Assembly: GCA_051453625.1 (NCBI GenBank)
Contig: JBOZIK010000001.1
Location: 297,408,709-297,472,708, forward strand
Direction of reading: 5' to 3'
Length of the DNA stretch: 64,000 nucleotides
Source of the DNA: Welwitschia mirabilis
Taxonomy: Eukaryota > Gnetophyta > Gnetopsida > Welwitschiales
The notes below the pieces were generated by a model. The model had not been told where the DNA came from. It saw only the letters and a list, made by a program, of their open reading frames with translations, and did not search any database. Both the position numbers and the translations under genes were made by a program. The stretch's first letter is position 1, and every line of letters begins with the position of its first letter. This document shows positions 11,501-24,071 of this stretch, piece after piece.

Positions 11501-13473
11501 TTACATGAATTATTAAAGTTAGGATAGGAAATAGGGATTACATTTATTATTAAACCAATAATCTACCAACTAAGGTCCTAAATAAGAAACTAATTTAAAA
11601 TTTAATAGTAACTATCATGGAACTACTTCTTAGAACATAGAGAAAGGGATAGAGAAATTATCCTAAATAATCTTCTTATAAAACACTTTCTATGTAATCC
11701 ATACTATTTTTATGATATTAGAATCTTGAATTTTGTGATCAATCAGATATATAAACTAGTTAATAAGATGGATACCTTTTGATCCTATCCTACTCTTTAA
11801 GAATAAAATTTAATCTTTTAAAAAGTAGGTTATACTACCATCCTATAAAATTAATTAATGAAATTAGCTAAGCACTTACCACAAAGGAATAAAGATCCAA
11901 ATGCTATTTTTCCCAAATAAGTAAAAAAAATCTTACATGCAGCTCTATGAAATCCTTTTATATCATTTTCACTTGATTTCATAAACCATAAATTAACTTT
12001 ATAATTTTCTTGTAATTTGAAGTAGGAGTCTAATAAGAAGGATAATAAATATGACCTAGGATGTAAAAGGTGTTTAAGTACTTAGTATTTCCTAATCATT
12101 TTTTAGACTTTTATCTTCTTCTTAAAATAAAAATGAGTTTCTAATAACTTTAAGGTGGTCAAGTGGATTAAAATTTGCTCCTTTAAGAATCTAATGATCA
12201 TCTAGAACCATTAATTGTAGTTGACGTGGCTTCATATCACTTAGTGATATAGTTTATATAAATTAGTATATATAAGTATTCAAAAGACCAACGAAATGAC
12301 CTAATAAAATCATTATTTCAAACATCAAATTGTTTAATGTCAATAATAGAAGAAATCAGAGTTACATCTCTCTTTCTAGTGCTACTTATATATTGACAAT
12401 TATTATAAGATTTATAATATTCATAGGAATCTTTCAAAAAAGTTATCTAATGGAAGCCAAATTAAAGAACCTTATGAGAAGTCTTTTTAATAGAAAAGTG
12501 AACTCTATAAGCTTCATTATGTGTACATTTTAAGAAATTTAAGATTTTACATTATGGAATGCACCAACAAATGATTTCACTAAAATAGTGTTTAAATAGA
12601 TAAGAATCATTCCAAGATTATTTACTTACTTTGTGCAACAAAAAAAATTTATAATTAGTACTTTAATTACTAGATATTCATAAGTAATAATATATAATAT
12701 CTCAATTCAAATTATTATTATTAAGCACTAAATTTTCCCTTTAATTTAATTAATTAAAATGATTAATAGATTTAGAATTAACTTATACTTATACTTTATT
12801 AATATAGTTATATATTTTTGAGATAAGTAGATAAAACAATCATTTCTTATGGAAATAAATATAAACTATTTTTTTATGCAAATAATAGAGATGTCTTACT
12901 TTTATCTCCCATGTTTCTTTATAGTTATTCATCACATAAAGACATCTTGTATATCATTGATGAGATGTCAACTTATTATACTATACAAATGGATATAAGT
13001 TTAGAAGACATCTTAACCAATATAATAATACGTTGCTTCTCCTTTTAATGGCATTTTAATTTAATATCTAATCACCATCTAGATGTATGTTGATTTTACT
13101 TTAGATCATAAACTATAAAAGTCATGTTTAAGTGCAAATCTATAGTCTTAAACATTACCTTAGTATGTCATGAGAAATGCAACACTTAATACATGATGTG
13201 GATGCATTCTTAAAAGTAAAGCCAACTTTCATAAAGAATCTAAAGATCATGGAACACAATCCTTTAATAGTAAGGGCTTGATATTTTAAGTTAGAGTAAT
13301 TTCATATAGGAGAAGCATAAAAGAGTAATGAACAAATATGATTTTAAAAGGGTTGTATAGAAAAACATAATGCAACCTATCTTGGTGATGAAATCCACCT
13401 ATGGAAATGATAATTTACTACAACAAATTTGGATTCAAATGATATCAAAACTATGAAACTAAGAAAATACTAT
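8549..13473. other. AT-rich intergenic sequence, nothing recognisable
   Basis: About 4.9 kb between two retrotransposons. I see no coding domain, LTR pair or RNA gene. Two gaps lie inside it (8585-8669 and 9424-9721), and open frames there consist mostly of N. Short frames at 10385-10633 (minus) and 12330-12533 (plus) have no recognisable motif and match the AT-rich background. Confidence 0.6.
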
Positions 13474-13979
13474 TGTTAATGCACAAATTTTGGTCACAAT
13501 CATCAACACATTTTTGAAAGCGAGCTAGTTTATTTTCTTACTCATTTGGGTAGATGGTTGCCTCTAGCTCTATCCCTAGGATATAGTAAAACCTGGGAAT
13601 AGCCTTAGTTGGCTAGAACCAATGGGAAAGAATGTAGCTAGAAGTAAGAAGTGATTTCAATAAGGTATTGGAGAAGATGTTTACTTTAGATCATAAGAAC
13701 AAGTAAGGGGAATAAGGTCGTACAAATTCTATAAATGATAGAGTAAATATTTTGGAAAGGTAGAGGATAGAAATGGAATAATAGTAATGAAAAAAAGATT
13801 TAATTAGAGATGAAGATTTCATATGAGGTAAGGAAAAGAGGGTAAAAAGATAGAATAAGAAGGAAGACAAACAAATTGCAAGGATGGATTAAAGAAGAGG
13901 TGATGAAGACTAGATTAGAGAGGGTTAATACTGAGGCTATTGAAAATAAAGAATATTATTTATATATGTATTTGTATGT

Positions 13980-14033
<54 letters not shown>

Positions 14034-15090
14034 NNNNNNNNNNNNNNNNNNNNNNNNNNNNNNNNNNNNNNNNNNNNNNNNNNNNNGGTCCTTTTTACAA
14101 GTCTCATAAATAAAGAAATAAGTGAAAGTCCCATAAATAAAAAAGCAAGATTTTTCAATCCCATAAATGTGCCATAACATGTTTTAATACAACGATGAAA
14201 TAAGAAATAAGTCTATCAAATAAGTGACCATTAGATTTTACTAAATAAAAAAATGTCTTAGTATCCTTTTGTTAATGGTAATGTTAAGGACTTCATAAAT
14301 TCATGAGTTAGTAAAGTGTTGGAGTGTTTTCTAAAAATCAACACATGATATAATAATCATCATCCAAGTTCTTTAATTCAAAGGAATATTGAAAAAAAGA
14401 ATGTCAGAAATATGTACTAAATCTTATAAGCCTTGGTGTTTCTAGGTTGAGTATACACTAAATAAGTAGAATGATCATCTTGACGTATACAGATGTCTAG
14501 CCCTTTTAAATGAAGTTTACTTTATAGCACAAAGTAAAGATGTAGGATTCTTAGGTTGATCTCTCCTAGACAGCTCTCTAACTAAATGTCTTTCACTAAT
14601 GTATATCATCTAGATGTAAGGAATAGTGAAATTATTTAATGCATGTAATGCACCTTTGTTAATGACTAAATGACTATAAATGAGAATAAAAATTCATAGA
14701 TAAACTATATGTAACTGGATGTCTATATGAATCTGCATGTAGATGGAATGCATGTTAGACTAAGCTAAATGATATATCAATAAAACAATGCATGGAATCA
14801 TCATAAAATGCTAATACATGATGAAGTATAATGATGATGTAAGCATATGAGAGCAGTGATCATTTATGGATGTGCAAATGCACAAAATGAAATCTGAAAG
14901 TTTTGTTTTGATTTTGATCATTTCATATTATTTTTGAGTTATAATATGTATAATGCATCAAGTTGATAGGCCTATGATTATCACCTAATGGCTTCTAATG
15001 CATACTAGACTAATATTGAGCTATGAGAGATATCAATAAAATAGGAATCATGTAGATCATTAACATAGCATTACTAAGGTTTATGTCCCA
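13474..15090 (-). repeat. 3' LTR of Tat element A
   Basis: The outer edge begins TGTTAATGCAC at 13474. The first about 1 kb aligns with 22978-23929 (TGTTGATGCA start). The inner edge is not directly comparable because the other LTR is truncated. I place it at a CCCA ending at 15090, immediately before a long pyrimidine tract, which is the expected minus-strand polypurine tract. A (GT)n run and a 53-N gap lie inside (13976-14086). Confidence 0.6.
13976..14086. repeat. (GT)n microsatellite running into a 53-N gap
   Basis: GT dinucleotides run from about 13976 to 14033 and stop at the gap 14034-14086. The other LTR copy (23460-23500) has no such run, so it expanded after insertion. The open frames across it are dinucleotide artefacts. 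Confidence 0.9.
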
Positions 15091-15134
15091 CCTCTTCCTT
15101 TTTTTTCCTCCCCTTTTTTTCTTTTCTTTTTTTT
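15091..15134 (-). other. Candidate polypurine tract of Tat element A
   Basis: Positions 15091-15134 are almost entirely C and T on the plus strand, that is, a purine run on the coding strand, just inside the proposed 3' LTR edge. Such a tract primes plus-strand DNA synthesis. Its length is unusual, and slippage may have extended it. Confidence 0.45.
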
Positions 15135-16850
15135 AATTTAAGAGTTTCTCTTTCATGCTTTACTAATGGACAATGGCATAGGATTAGATTTGAGCATATA
15201 GTACCATCTCGCATCCTTCTAAGGGAATTAATTAAAATCAAATGAAGAGTCACAATGCTATGCTACTAGCGGTGTTTATAGCCCTGATATAGATGCTATG
15301 TGATTTGAATATATCATTATAGTTGTACTACCAGAAATCATCCATAGCCTTGATGCAAATAACTAAACCCAAATCTTATGGATCATAAGATACAATTATG
15401 TGATAAAATAGATGAATAATTTTTTTTATCTTTTTTTAAGAACCTAGTAATAGGCTTTATCCATCATAGAGGGGTCATGGGCTCTCTCTGTTATACCATG
15501 TTAAAAGTATATCATGAACAACCATCACATCTCCACGATACCACACATGAGAAATGAACATGTTGAATTGATGATCTAGCACTCATCTTACAACCTGAGC
15601 TGTAAAGTATGAGGGAAGGCACAGAAAACTAGGTGCTTCAAGGTTTGATCCTAGGCTAGCTGACAAGATGCACATCTAATCTTCCATGAGATTTTATGTT
15701 NNNNNNNNNNNNNNNNNNNNNNNNNNNNNNNNNNNNNNNNNNNNNNNNNNNNNNNNNNNNNNNNNNNNNNNNNNNNNNNNNNNNNNNNNNNNNNNNNNNN
15801 NNNNNNNNNNNNNNNNNNNNNNNNNNNNNNNNNNNNNNNNNNNNNNNNNNNNNNNNNNNNNNNNNNNNNNNNNNNNNNNNNNNNNNNNNNNNNNNNNNNN
15901 NNNNNNNNNNNNNNNNNNNNNNNNNNNNNNNNNNNNNNNNNNNNNNNNNNNNNNNNNNNNNNNNNNNNNNNNNNNNNNNNNNNNNNNNNNNNNNNNNNNN
16001 NNNNNNNNNNNNNNNNNNNNNNNNNNNNNNNNNNNNNNNNNNNNNNNNNNNNNNNNNNNNNNNNNNNNNNNNNNNNNNNNNNNNNNNNNNNNNNNNNNNN
16101 NNNNNNNNNNNNNNNNNNNNNNNNNNNNNNNNNNNNNNNNNNNNNNNNNNNNNNNNNNNNNNNNNNNNNNNNNNNNNNTGCTTCAAGGTTTGATCCTAGG
16201 CTAGTTGACAAGATGCACATCTAATCTCCCATGAGATTTTATGTTGTTCATCTATTTTTAAATAGTTTTTCTTCACTCTTTTTTTTCCCCATATCTTTAT
16301 GGAAATAGATATGAAGTGATGATGAAATAAATTAAAAAAATAAGTGGAGTTATGAATAATGGTACAATAAGATAAACTAGAAAAAATGCAATATGAGAAT
16401 GTAATTGTACTAAGCTGAGNNNNNNNNNNNNNNNNNNNNNNNNNNNNNNNNNNNNNNNNNNNNNNNNNNNNNNNNNNNNNNNNNNNNNNNNNNNNNNNNN
16501 NNNNNNNNNNNNNNNNNNNTGGAGTTATGAATAATGGTACAATAAGATAAACTAGCAAAAAAATGCAATATGAGAATGTAATTGTACTAAGCTGAGGATG
16601 AATGCAAATGCATATGTACAAAAATGCATGGTGTAAATGCAAATGATCCTCCTCTTCTACCCAATGTGCTCTCAGAGAACCAAAGTACAAATGTCTAAGA
16701 TGAAATGCATTAAAGCTATAATATAACATATTTTCTTCCATATATAACATTGGATAGACATTTAGAGATATGATATTAATGACTTGATAAGAACTTGATT
16801 ACATCAAAGAAAATCTGTATTATGGTCTAGTTTGTTATAAAATTTTATCC
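15135..16850. other. Non-coding stretch between integrase and 3' LTR of Tat element A, with gaps
   Basis: No coding match is seen. It holds a 478-N gap (15701-16178) flanked by a repeated 66-bp sequence (about 15635-15700 and 16179-16244), and a 100-N gap (16420-16519) with duplicated flanks. Long frames here are N-filled. Confidence 0.7.
16420..16519. other. Assembly gap (100 N) with duplicated flanks
   Basis: The sequence at 16344-16419 recurs after the gap from 16520. Confidence 0.9.
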
Positions 16851-16999
16851 CTCTTGAAAGCTAAGACCCTATTTAAAACTCTTTAATAGCAAACTTTTTG
16901 TTGAGCCATTTTTAGTTATCAATTGATGGTAAGAGAGATTTCTGATAGCCTTAATTATTTTATATTCGAGTTCCCATAATTGATAGATCCTAGCAATGA

Positions 17000-17625
17000 T
17001 ATTCTGGTTAAATTTCATATAATCTAGGATGAATTCATAATTTGAAATATTTAAGTTAATGGGAAATAGTGGTTTTTAGCCATAGACTAATGCATAGGAT
17101 TAGGATTTAATTAATTCCTTAAATTGAATTCGATCAGCCTAAATGGCCTACTTAAGTTTCTCATGCCAAGTCTTTGGATTTTTATCAATAATTTTTTTTA
17201 TTATTGATATTATGATTTTGTTAGATGATTCTACTAGGCCATTACCTTATGGATAGTACTCAATGATGAGTTTAATTAGGACATAATTATTCATAACCTA
17301 GTTGATTAATTTAACTGATATAAAAAAGGACCATTATCAGTGACTAGAGCAAAGGAAATTTCATATCAAGAGATAATGTTTTCTTTAAGAAATGTGATTA
17401 CTTCATGACTAGTAGTAATTCATGTGCTTTAACGTCTAACCATCTAGTATAATAATTAGTTGCAGTTATAATAAAACAATGTTGGATTAAGGTAAGAGGA
17501 CTAATAGGTCTAATGAAATCTAAAGTCCACTTGGCAAAGGGCCTCACTTCAATGATTAGTCTTAAAGGAGCTGAGCCCTTAGCTTCCTTATCCTTAAAGA
17601 GCTGACATTGCAGACTTCATTTAGT
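17000..17625 (-). pseudogene. Tat-A integrase core remnant
   Basis: The minus-strand translation gives, in order, a CQLFK segment, a FAKWTLDFI segment (first catalytic Asp), an ATNYYTRW segment, a TDNGPF segment (second Asp, near plus 17325-17343) and an EYYP.GNG.VE segment containing the position of the catalytic Glu. This is the order of the Ty3/gypsy integrase core, which inserts the cDNA into the chromosome. Several frame changes and stops separate the blocks. Confidence 0.8.
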
Positions 17626-18119
17626 CATGTCATAAGTGCTTCTTATAATCAGCATTACAAACATGATTTGGCCATGTCATATGCATCTCTTGTAATTATT
17701 AACTAGTAGTATCTTTCTTGCATGATCTTATGCAATAGGGCTATATAGTCAAGGTGTCACTCTTGATGTGACTGCTGCAAGAAAAAATTGGTTTGCTCTT
17801 GATTAAGACATCTTAAATACACTCCATGAAAATTTTTATGATCAAGGATATCTTATATTAAGGAAAACTTAGTGCATTTGGAAATTAAGAGTTCTCTCTT
17901 ATAGTTTGAGAGATCAGAGGCACACTTATGAAATGTTAGATAATATTTGAAATTAGTGTACCATGAATTATTTATTCAAGTTGGTGTAAAATCTATACTT
18001 TTTGTGTCATCTAAGTATAAGATGTGAGTTGGTATTGGCTCATAATTGACTTGCGTTTCATTATCTTCAAGGATAGGAGCTTTGTTGATTAATTAGATAA
18101 GACCAGTTCCTATGACTAA

Positions 18120-18440
18120 CTTAGCTACCCTCCACTGTACATCATATTTTTATAGTTTTATAATTTATTTATCTCTTTTTTCTGGTGGATCTTATAATTT
18201 AGCTAACACTATAGTGGCTAGATTAGGAATTATAATGATAATTTTATCTCTTAGAAGATAATACTTGAATTTCTTTAAATCTTTAATGACTACATATAAC
18301 TACTTTTTAACTGGGGTATATCTTGTTTCTTTATCTTATAAAGGTTCAAACATAAAAGAGATAGATCTTCCTCCTTCATTTTGGATATCTTATATTGAAA
18401 TGCTTGCTGCAATATGCTCACTTGAAAAAACTTATAGGAA
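18120..18440 (-). pseudogene. Tat-A gypsy-type RNase H remnant
   Basis: The minus-strand translation has a YTPVKK...KKFKYYLL segment followed by a DVQWRVAK-like segment. These match the RNase H region that follows gypsy RT (YSP.EK..LA...A.KKFRHYLL). It lies between RT and integrase. An open frame on the opposite strand at 18265-18546 is its shadow. Confidence 0.7.
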
Positions 18441-18599
18441 GAATTTGTTTTCAAGCCATGGGAAAACTAGAACTAGGGCTTTAATTATTTCCTTCTTACT
18501 AGAAAGGAAGGACTTCTTTACTTCATCATTTCAATGGATTTATTGATATTTCTTTAGGATGTTAATTGGCCTTACCAATTTTGCGAACATTGAAATGAA

Positions 18600-19480
18600 T
18601 TAAACAATAAAGATGATATTCCCAAATAAGGACTTTATTTATTTCTTTATCAATGTATATGGGATTTTAAGGATTACATTAACCCTCTTAAGGTCAATTA
18701 AAATCCTATCTATAGTGATAATATTCCTAAGGAATTTTTCTAATTGAACTCCAAACACTGATTTCTTTGCATTCAAAAAAACTCTATAATATCAGCATCT
18801 TTAGAAGATGTATCATAAGTTTTGGGTGTGAGTATTTCTATCTCACAAAAAGGTAGTAAGGTCATACAAGTAAATGATAATGCATTTTCTTATTAAGCTC
18901 TTGAATTTTTTATCCATAAATGTTTGAAAGGTTGAGCTCACATTAACAAGACCAAAAGGCACTTTTGCAAACTGAAATGTTTCCCATTTAATTGTGAATG
19001 TAGTCTTGTGTTGATCGGATTTGGTTATAAGAATCTGGTTATACCCTGAATAACCATAAAAAAATGAGTATCTTTGTAACACATTGATCACTTACTATAA
19101 CTCTTCCATGTTTAGTAGGGAATAATTATCTTTAATGCATAGTGAACCTAGATTTCTAAAATGCACATACAATTGAATTAAACCTAAACTATTTCTTACA
19201 GGAACCAGGATTACTACCTAGCTTAAATGTCTAATAAGGTAAATGATTTTGGATTTGAGAAGTTTATCACTTTCTAGTTTCATGATTGCCTTGATTTTCA
19301 GGTTTACTTGTCATAGTTTTTGACAAAACGATTTAGTGTTTAGCATAACAAGAATTGGGTGTATGATAATCAAATGGTTATACACCTTTAGATCTTCATA
19401 TAATCATGCCAAAATGTCATTCAACTCATGCAGCAGATCAATAAATTCATTTTTCTCATGGGTGTACAATGGACTAGTGA
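18600..19480 (-). pseudogene. Tat-A reverse transcriptase remnant, catalytic Asp lost
   Basis: The open stretch at 18843-19091 carries GYSGYNQI, DQHKTTF and PFGL segments in the order of gypsy RT, followed by the catalytic box read as YLYD (plus 18861-18875) in place of YMDD or YVDD. The first of the two metal-binding Asp residues is therefore Tyr, and the enzyme would be inactive. Upstream, a LVPVRNS-like and a VHFRNL-like segment mark the N-terminal RT blocks. The conserved blocks identify the family; loss of function is inferred from the motif. Confidence 0.85.
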
Positions 19481-19789
19481 TCTTAATAGGTAGGTCTTTA
19501 TAATTCTTATGAACAGTGATAACCTCAGTTTTAACTAGATTTTGCTAATTATTTTAACTTCTATTGTAGTTCAATTTTTTAGACTCCTAATTGGATTTTT
19601 ATTAAGGAGCTTAGATTTACATTAATTGAGAAGAATATGTATATGCCTATCTTCTGTCTTATCCTTTTGATTTTTTACTTGGACTTTGATGATGCTATCT
19701 TGAAATTCCTCTTGTAGAGCCATGAATCTAGATTCTGGCTGTTATCATTGAAAATCTGCAAATGTATGATGTTATTGGGGATTGAATAA

Positions 19790-20160
19790 TGCGAGAACCT
19801 ATTGATGATTACATGGAAATCATATTAACTATGTTTGAAGGGTATATTCATGATGAACATAGCTTGCATGAGAGCATGAGGCATGTAATTTTTCTTCCAA
19901 GGAGAATGATGTAATGTTACATAGTCAACATTTTCAAGAAAGTTAAGTACTTATACATTATATGATTACATAATTGAAATTTGATCTTCGTAAATCCCAT
20001 TAACCTAATTAATGATAGCTGGGAATCACTAAAGATGCTTATCTTTTCTAAGTCATGGAATTGATTGCATTTTAGCTTATGTATCAGTGCTTCATACTCC
20101 ATCATGTTATTTATCATAGGGATAGTGAAGTTGATCATCTTTAGAATGAATACCAAGCTA
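19790..20160 (-). pseudogene. Tat-A additional (archaeal-type) RNase H remnant, upstream of RT
   Basis: The minus-strand frame at 19917-20156 carries MMEYEALIHKL and SIFSDSQLSLI segments, matching the EYEAL and GDS blocks of RNase H. The frame just beyond it carries a VDYVTLHHSPWKKNY..HAL segment, matching the H.PRE.N..ADALA block. A second, gypsy-type RNase H follows RT, so this is the extra domain described for Tat/Ogre elements. It lies between protease and RT. The same order occurs in Tat element B (51595-52000). Confidence 0.75.
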
Positions 20161-20739
20161 GGAATAGCAACATTATATCCATACCTTATCCCTTCTTAGA
20201 AGAAGTTCTGTCTACATGAAGAATAGCTACATTAGGATCTTGAATACTATCAAAGGAAATTTTTGGATCATGATACATAAGTTATTAATCATACTTTAGT
20301 TAGATTTCAGCATTTTGGACTTGTTTAATAGGAGGAGAAAAGGAAATTAATTGTTTCTTTAACAAAGGTGGATCAAGTCTTTCCATCTAGTTGGTAAAAA
20401 CTGTAAACATACGCATAAGCTTATGGCATCTCTTGATGAGAGTGATAATGAGTAGTTCAAAACACATTTGTAAATGGAAGGTTCAGAAAGCTTAATCTTT
20501 ATTTTGATTGATATATCTTCCAACTCATCCTTTTTTCCCCACTACACACTCTTTCATAACCAAGTCTGTTAGTCCCATAAAAGGTGGTCTAAAATTAGGT
20601 AATGGTGTATTGGAAGAGCTCAAAAAAATTGTCAGTTGCTTGAAGAAAGGTTTACATGATGTCATAATTGATTTAGACATATCTTCAGTAGCAATAAGTA
20701 ACTTAGAGAACTCCAAAATAAGCCTTTAAACTGAGTCCC

Positions 20740-21010
20740 ATAAGAATGTGAATGTAGCATTCCATATGTAGGTTTTATGTTGACTACATGAACATCTACT
20801 TTAAATGAAATACTAGGATGGACCTTCAACTAAACTTGTACATATTTCAACATGCTTAGGACTTCAACATTCAACCCATCCAATTGAACAACTCCCCTTG
20901 CTGGGGATGACATCTTAAAGCTAATAGTCTCTCATAAGACATGACATTAACTATTGCTCCTAAATCCATTAAATAATTATAAATATTTTTCTCATTTATG
21001 ATAATGAATA
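20740..21010 (-). pseudogene. Tat-A protease remnant
   Basis: On the minus strand a YLMDLGAIVNVMS segment (plus 20940-20975) corresponds to the active-site D[TS]GA..NVM block of gypsy proteases, with Leu at the second position. A PTYGML segment further on resembles the conserved block that follows. The position between gag and the extra RNase H fits. Confidence 0.65.
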
Positions 21011-21649
21011 TAAAAAATGGAGGTTACTCTTGTTTGGAAGTAGTATTTCACTTGGTGTCTAAAATTGTCAAAGAAGGAATATCCTTTACCTCACCTTCAA
21101 TAATTTGTATGGATTCTTTTTGGATGAGGTGATCTTAACCTTAATATTGGTGTCGTATTGAAAAGGTAAATCCTTTAGAACATCTTCGACTTCTTAAAAC
21201 TGCATGAAGTCACTGGGAGGGATATTGATCTTCACTTTCTTGAATTCATTTATGATGCTAAAAAGCTTAGCTACTTCTTTGGTCTGGTTATTAGAAGTTT
21301 GAAAAGAGACGTTTTGATTAAGGTAGGGTGCCCTAATAGCCCTTATTTGAATTTTGTGATATGAAAGCTATACTATGAGTGTTGTAGAATCTTTTATTAA
21401 GAGGGACATAAGCATGAATATTCAGATGCATCATTCTTATGAGTTTCCATCATTTTCTATGTTCTTATGTAATCTAGCATTAATTACTATTCCAAAGCTA
21501 TTCAAAGCATTAACTTGGCCATAGGAATTGGATAGGTGAATTTTCCACTTTAGAAGTCACTTTTAATACCATTATTGGTGTCTTTACATGATTTTTAGCT
21601 ACTTTCCCAAAGATCGATTGAAATTTGAGGAAAGTCTTTTTAGAATAAT

Positions 21650-22842
21650 AGGCTTGGTCCAATCTGCAATACTCGTTAGGAGCAATAGGACCCTGACCTC
21701 CCTTGAGTTGTGGGGTTAATTGTGTTTGGTGTAAAGTTTGATTCTTCTTTCTCTTTAACTCTATAACTTTGTTAGCTAATTTTTGTAATGTTATTAGAAC
21801 TTAATTTAACTTAGTTGATTATCATTCTTAAAGTTAAAGTTTTGATTAAACGTTTGGGTGGGCCTAGGTTTGTTGTTAATAAACAACTATAAGAGTTATC
21901 ATGATTGTGCTTCATTGAAAGTGTTTAAAGGTGGTTATGTCAAGAAGTCACTTTGAATCAGAGGCAAGACTTGTAATGGTTGTGGTATCAGAACCCAAGC
22001 ATTTATAAAAAGACCACTGTAGTTTTGGATAGAAAAGTTGGTCTATTGAATACTCAGAAGACAATAGATGAAGCTAGGATTATTGATTGAGTACTATAAT
22101 GATTTTAACAAACTGATACCCTCTAGACCTATTACTTTATTCATTGACTATTCTAATGTGATGATGTTTAGGTTAGCAATAAGTTGATGTGTTAAATATG
22201 GCTCTAATGTAAAAATGTAGAAATTTTTGATTCAAATGTCATTGGGCTTCATTTTGGTAGGAACACAAGATAGTTGGTAAAAGAATCTGAGGTTGTACTA
22301 CCTCAGGTTTTTCCTGGCATCTTTTTTGATACTGATGAAGTTTATTGTAGCCAACATAGGGTTTATAATCTTTCTGAATTGTCTCATAAACTTCTCTTCT
22401 AGTTAGGCCAAATGGAAATGGATCGATTTCCAAGAGTGAGGAATTAGTCTAGAGCCAGTCCTCAAAAAATTATAATGAAGACTCAACAAGTAACATCATG
22501 ATGACGAACGTCATATAGTTCCAAAAAATTCTTGAAGTTTTTTAGATGTTCTTCAACATCGTTTATTCTTGAATCAAATGAGATATTGAGATGTTAAAGA
22601 GTCTTGGAAATAGTATGTGTTTGTTAAAAGTTAAAAGGGTTTACAACAATTTGATTAGCCATTGCGTTTGATGTTGATGATTCTTTATCAAATGTAAAAG
22701 ATTCTTCAGTTGGGAATTCAGAATTCCAATCCCAAGTCCAAGGTAAAGAAACAAATAGGTCTAAAAAGGAACTAGTTCTTTCTGAAAAAGAAAAATTAGG
22801 AGGAGAATTCGCATAGGGAGATGAATCACAATTAGTCATTCA
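21650..22842 (-). pseudogene. Tat-A gag remnant
   Basis: An open minus-strand start at 22839 lies about 140 bp inside the 5' LTR and begins a Ser/Pro-rich 71-residue frame (to 22624). Broken frames continue to about 21650, including a Gln-rich segment at 22239-22433. This is the position of gag. I recognise it from position and composition; the individual segments are not diagnostic. Confidence 0.5.
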
Positions 22843-22977
22843 TTCAAATGCAATTTCAAAAAAGGAATAAGAGGATAGAAGGTATTTAAACTTTTAAGAC
22901 GAATGGTATAGTAAAGTAAGAGGTTGTTAAAATCAAAGGATTCTAGACCCTCCTTCTAGCATAAGTCTAAAGAGATG

Positions 22978-23935
22978 TGTTGATGCATTGGATTTTGTTC
23001 ATAAGCATTGATGCATCTTTGAGAGTGAGTCGATTGATTTGCTTACTCATTTAGGTAGATGATTGTCTTTGGATTTATCCCTAGGGTATATTGAAACTCA
23101 AGAATAGTCTCAATTGGCTAGAAACAATGCGAAAAGATGTGGCTAAAAATAAGAAGAGATTTCAACAAGGTATTGGCAAAGAGGTTTACTTTAGTTCACA
23201 GGAACAAGCAAGAGAAATAAGGTCATATAGAGTCTAGGAATGATAGAGTAAAAATTTTTAGAAGGTAAAGGATAGAAATGGAATAATAGAAATGTGAAAA
23301 AGGTTCAATTAGAAGATGAAGATGTCATGCCAGGTAAAGGAAATAGAGTAAAAGAACAGGAGGAGGAGGAAGACCAACAAATTGTAAGGATAGACTAAAA
23401 AAGAAGTGATGAAGACTAGATTAGAGAGGGCTGTCATTGAGGCTACTTCGAGTAAAGCATATTGTTTATATATACATAGTTGTGTTTCCCTTTATCTATA
23501 TATATAACTAGCCTATTTTTGTAAGTCTTGGAGATCAAGAAACAAGTAATGGTCCCATAAAAAAAGAAGCAACATTTTTTGACCCTATAAATGTGTCATA
23601 ACATGTTTTCTTACAACAATGAAGGAAAAAAGAAATCAAACAAATAAGAGACCATTAGCTTTCACTAAGTAAAGAAATAAGTCAGTACCTTTTTTTTTAA
23701 ATGGTAACGTTAAAGACTTCATAGATTCATGAGTTAATAAGTGCTGAAGTGTTTTCTAAAAATCAACACATGATACAATAATCATCATCCAAGCTCTCTG
23801 ATTCAAAGGAACTTAAAAAACAAAAAAATATATGTATCAGAAATAGGTACCAGACCTTGCAAGCCTTGGTGTTTCTAGGCTCAGTATACACTGAATAAGA
23901 AGAATGATCATCGAGATGTCGGCAGATGTAGGTAC
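22978..23935 (-). repeat. 5' LTR of Tat element A, truncated
   Basis: It starts TGTTGATGCA at 22978 (inner edge) and aligns with 13474-14490, minus the (GT)n run, up to a CAGATGT at 23923-23929. Homology fades there, and the gene-fragment mosaic begins within a few tens of bases. Confidence 0.8.
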
Positions 23936-24071
23936 TAGTTGCTAGCTTTTATAAACTTTAAAACAAATTCTGCGAATCAGAATGTTCGAAGGTTGGGCTA
24001 GCTAGCATTTGATTTCTTGGGGGTTATCAACGCTTACTGTCACATGTCCAGTGAACGCTTCATCTTTTTAG

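Larger units (their letters stand above)
13474..23935 (-). mobile_element. Tat-type Ty3/gypsy retrotransposon A, decayed
   Basis: This is a minus-strand LTR element. From right to left it shows gag, protease, an extra RNase H, RT, RNase H and integrase, flanked by matching LTR sequence at 13474-14490 and 22978-23929. The dual RNase H is known for the Tat/Ogre group. The RT catalytic motif is mutated and stops are frequent. The right (5') LTR ends abruptly near 23930-23960, where the gene-fragment mosaic begins, and the missing outer part does not reappear in the next 10 kb. Confidence 0.8.

Noticed and set aside
15651-16220. Long frames filled with X at 8098-8319, 9357-9765, 15651-16220, 28150-28666, 35181-35639 and 53285-53749
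   Set aside because: They consist of assembly gaps; only a few residues at each end are real.
18265-18546. 93-codon plus-strand frame
   Set aside because: It is the antisense shadow of the Tat-A RNase H/RT region.
23934-23960. ACTAG followed by palindromic GCTAGC as a Helitron 3' end (minus orientation) at the left edge of the mosaic
   Set aside because: The LTR partner copy also has CTAGCC at this place, so it may be plain LTR sequence, and no GC-rich hairpin stands at the usual distance.
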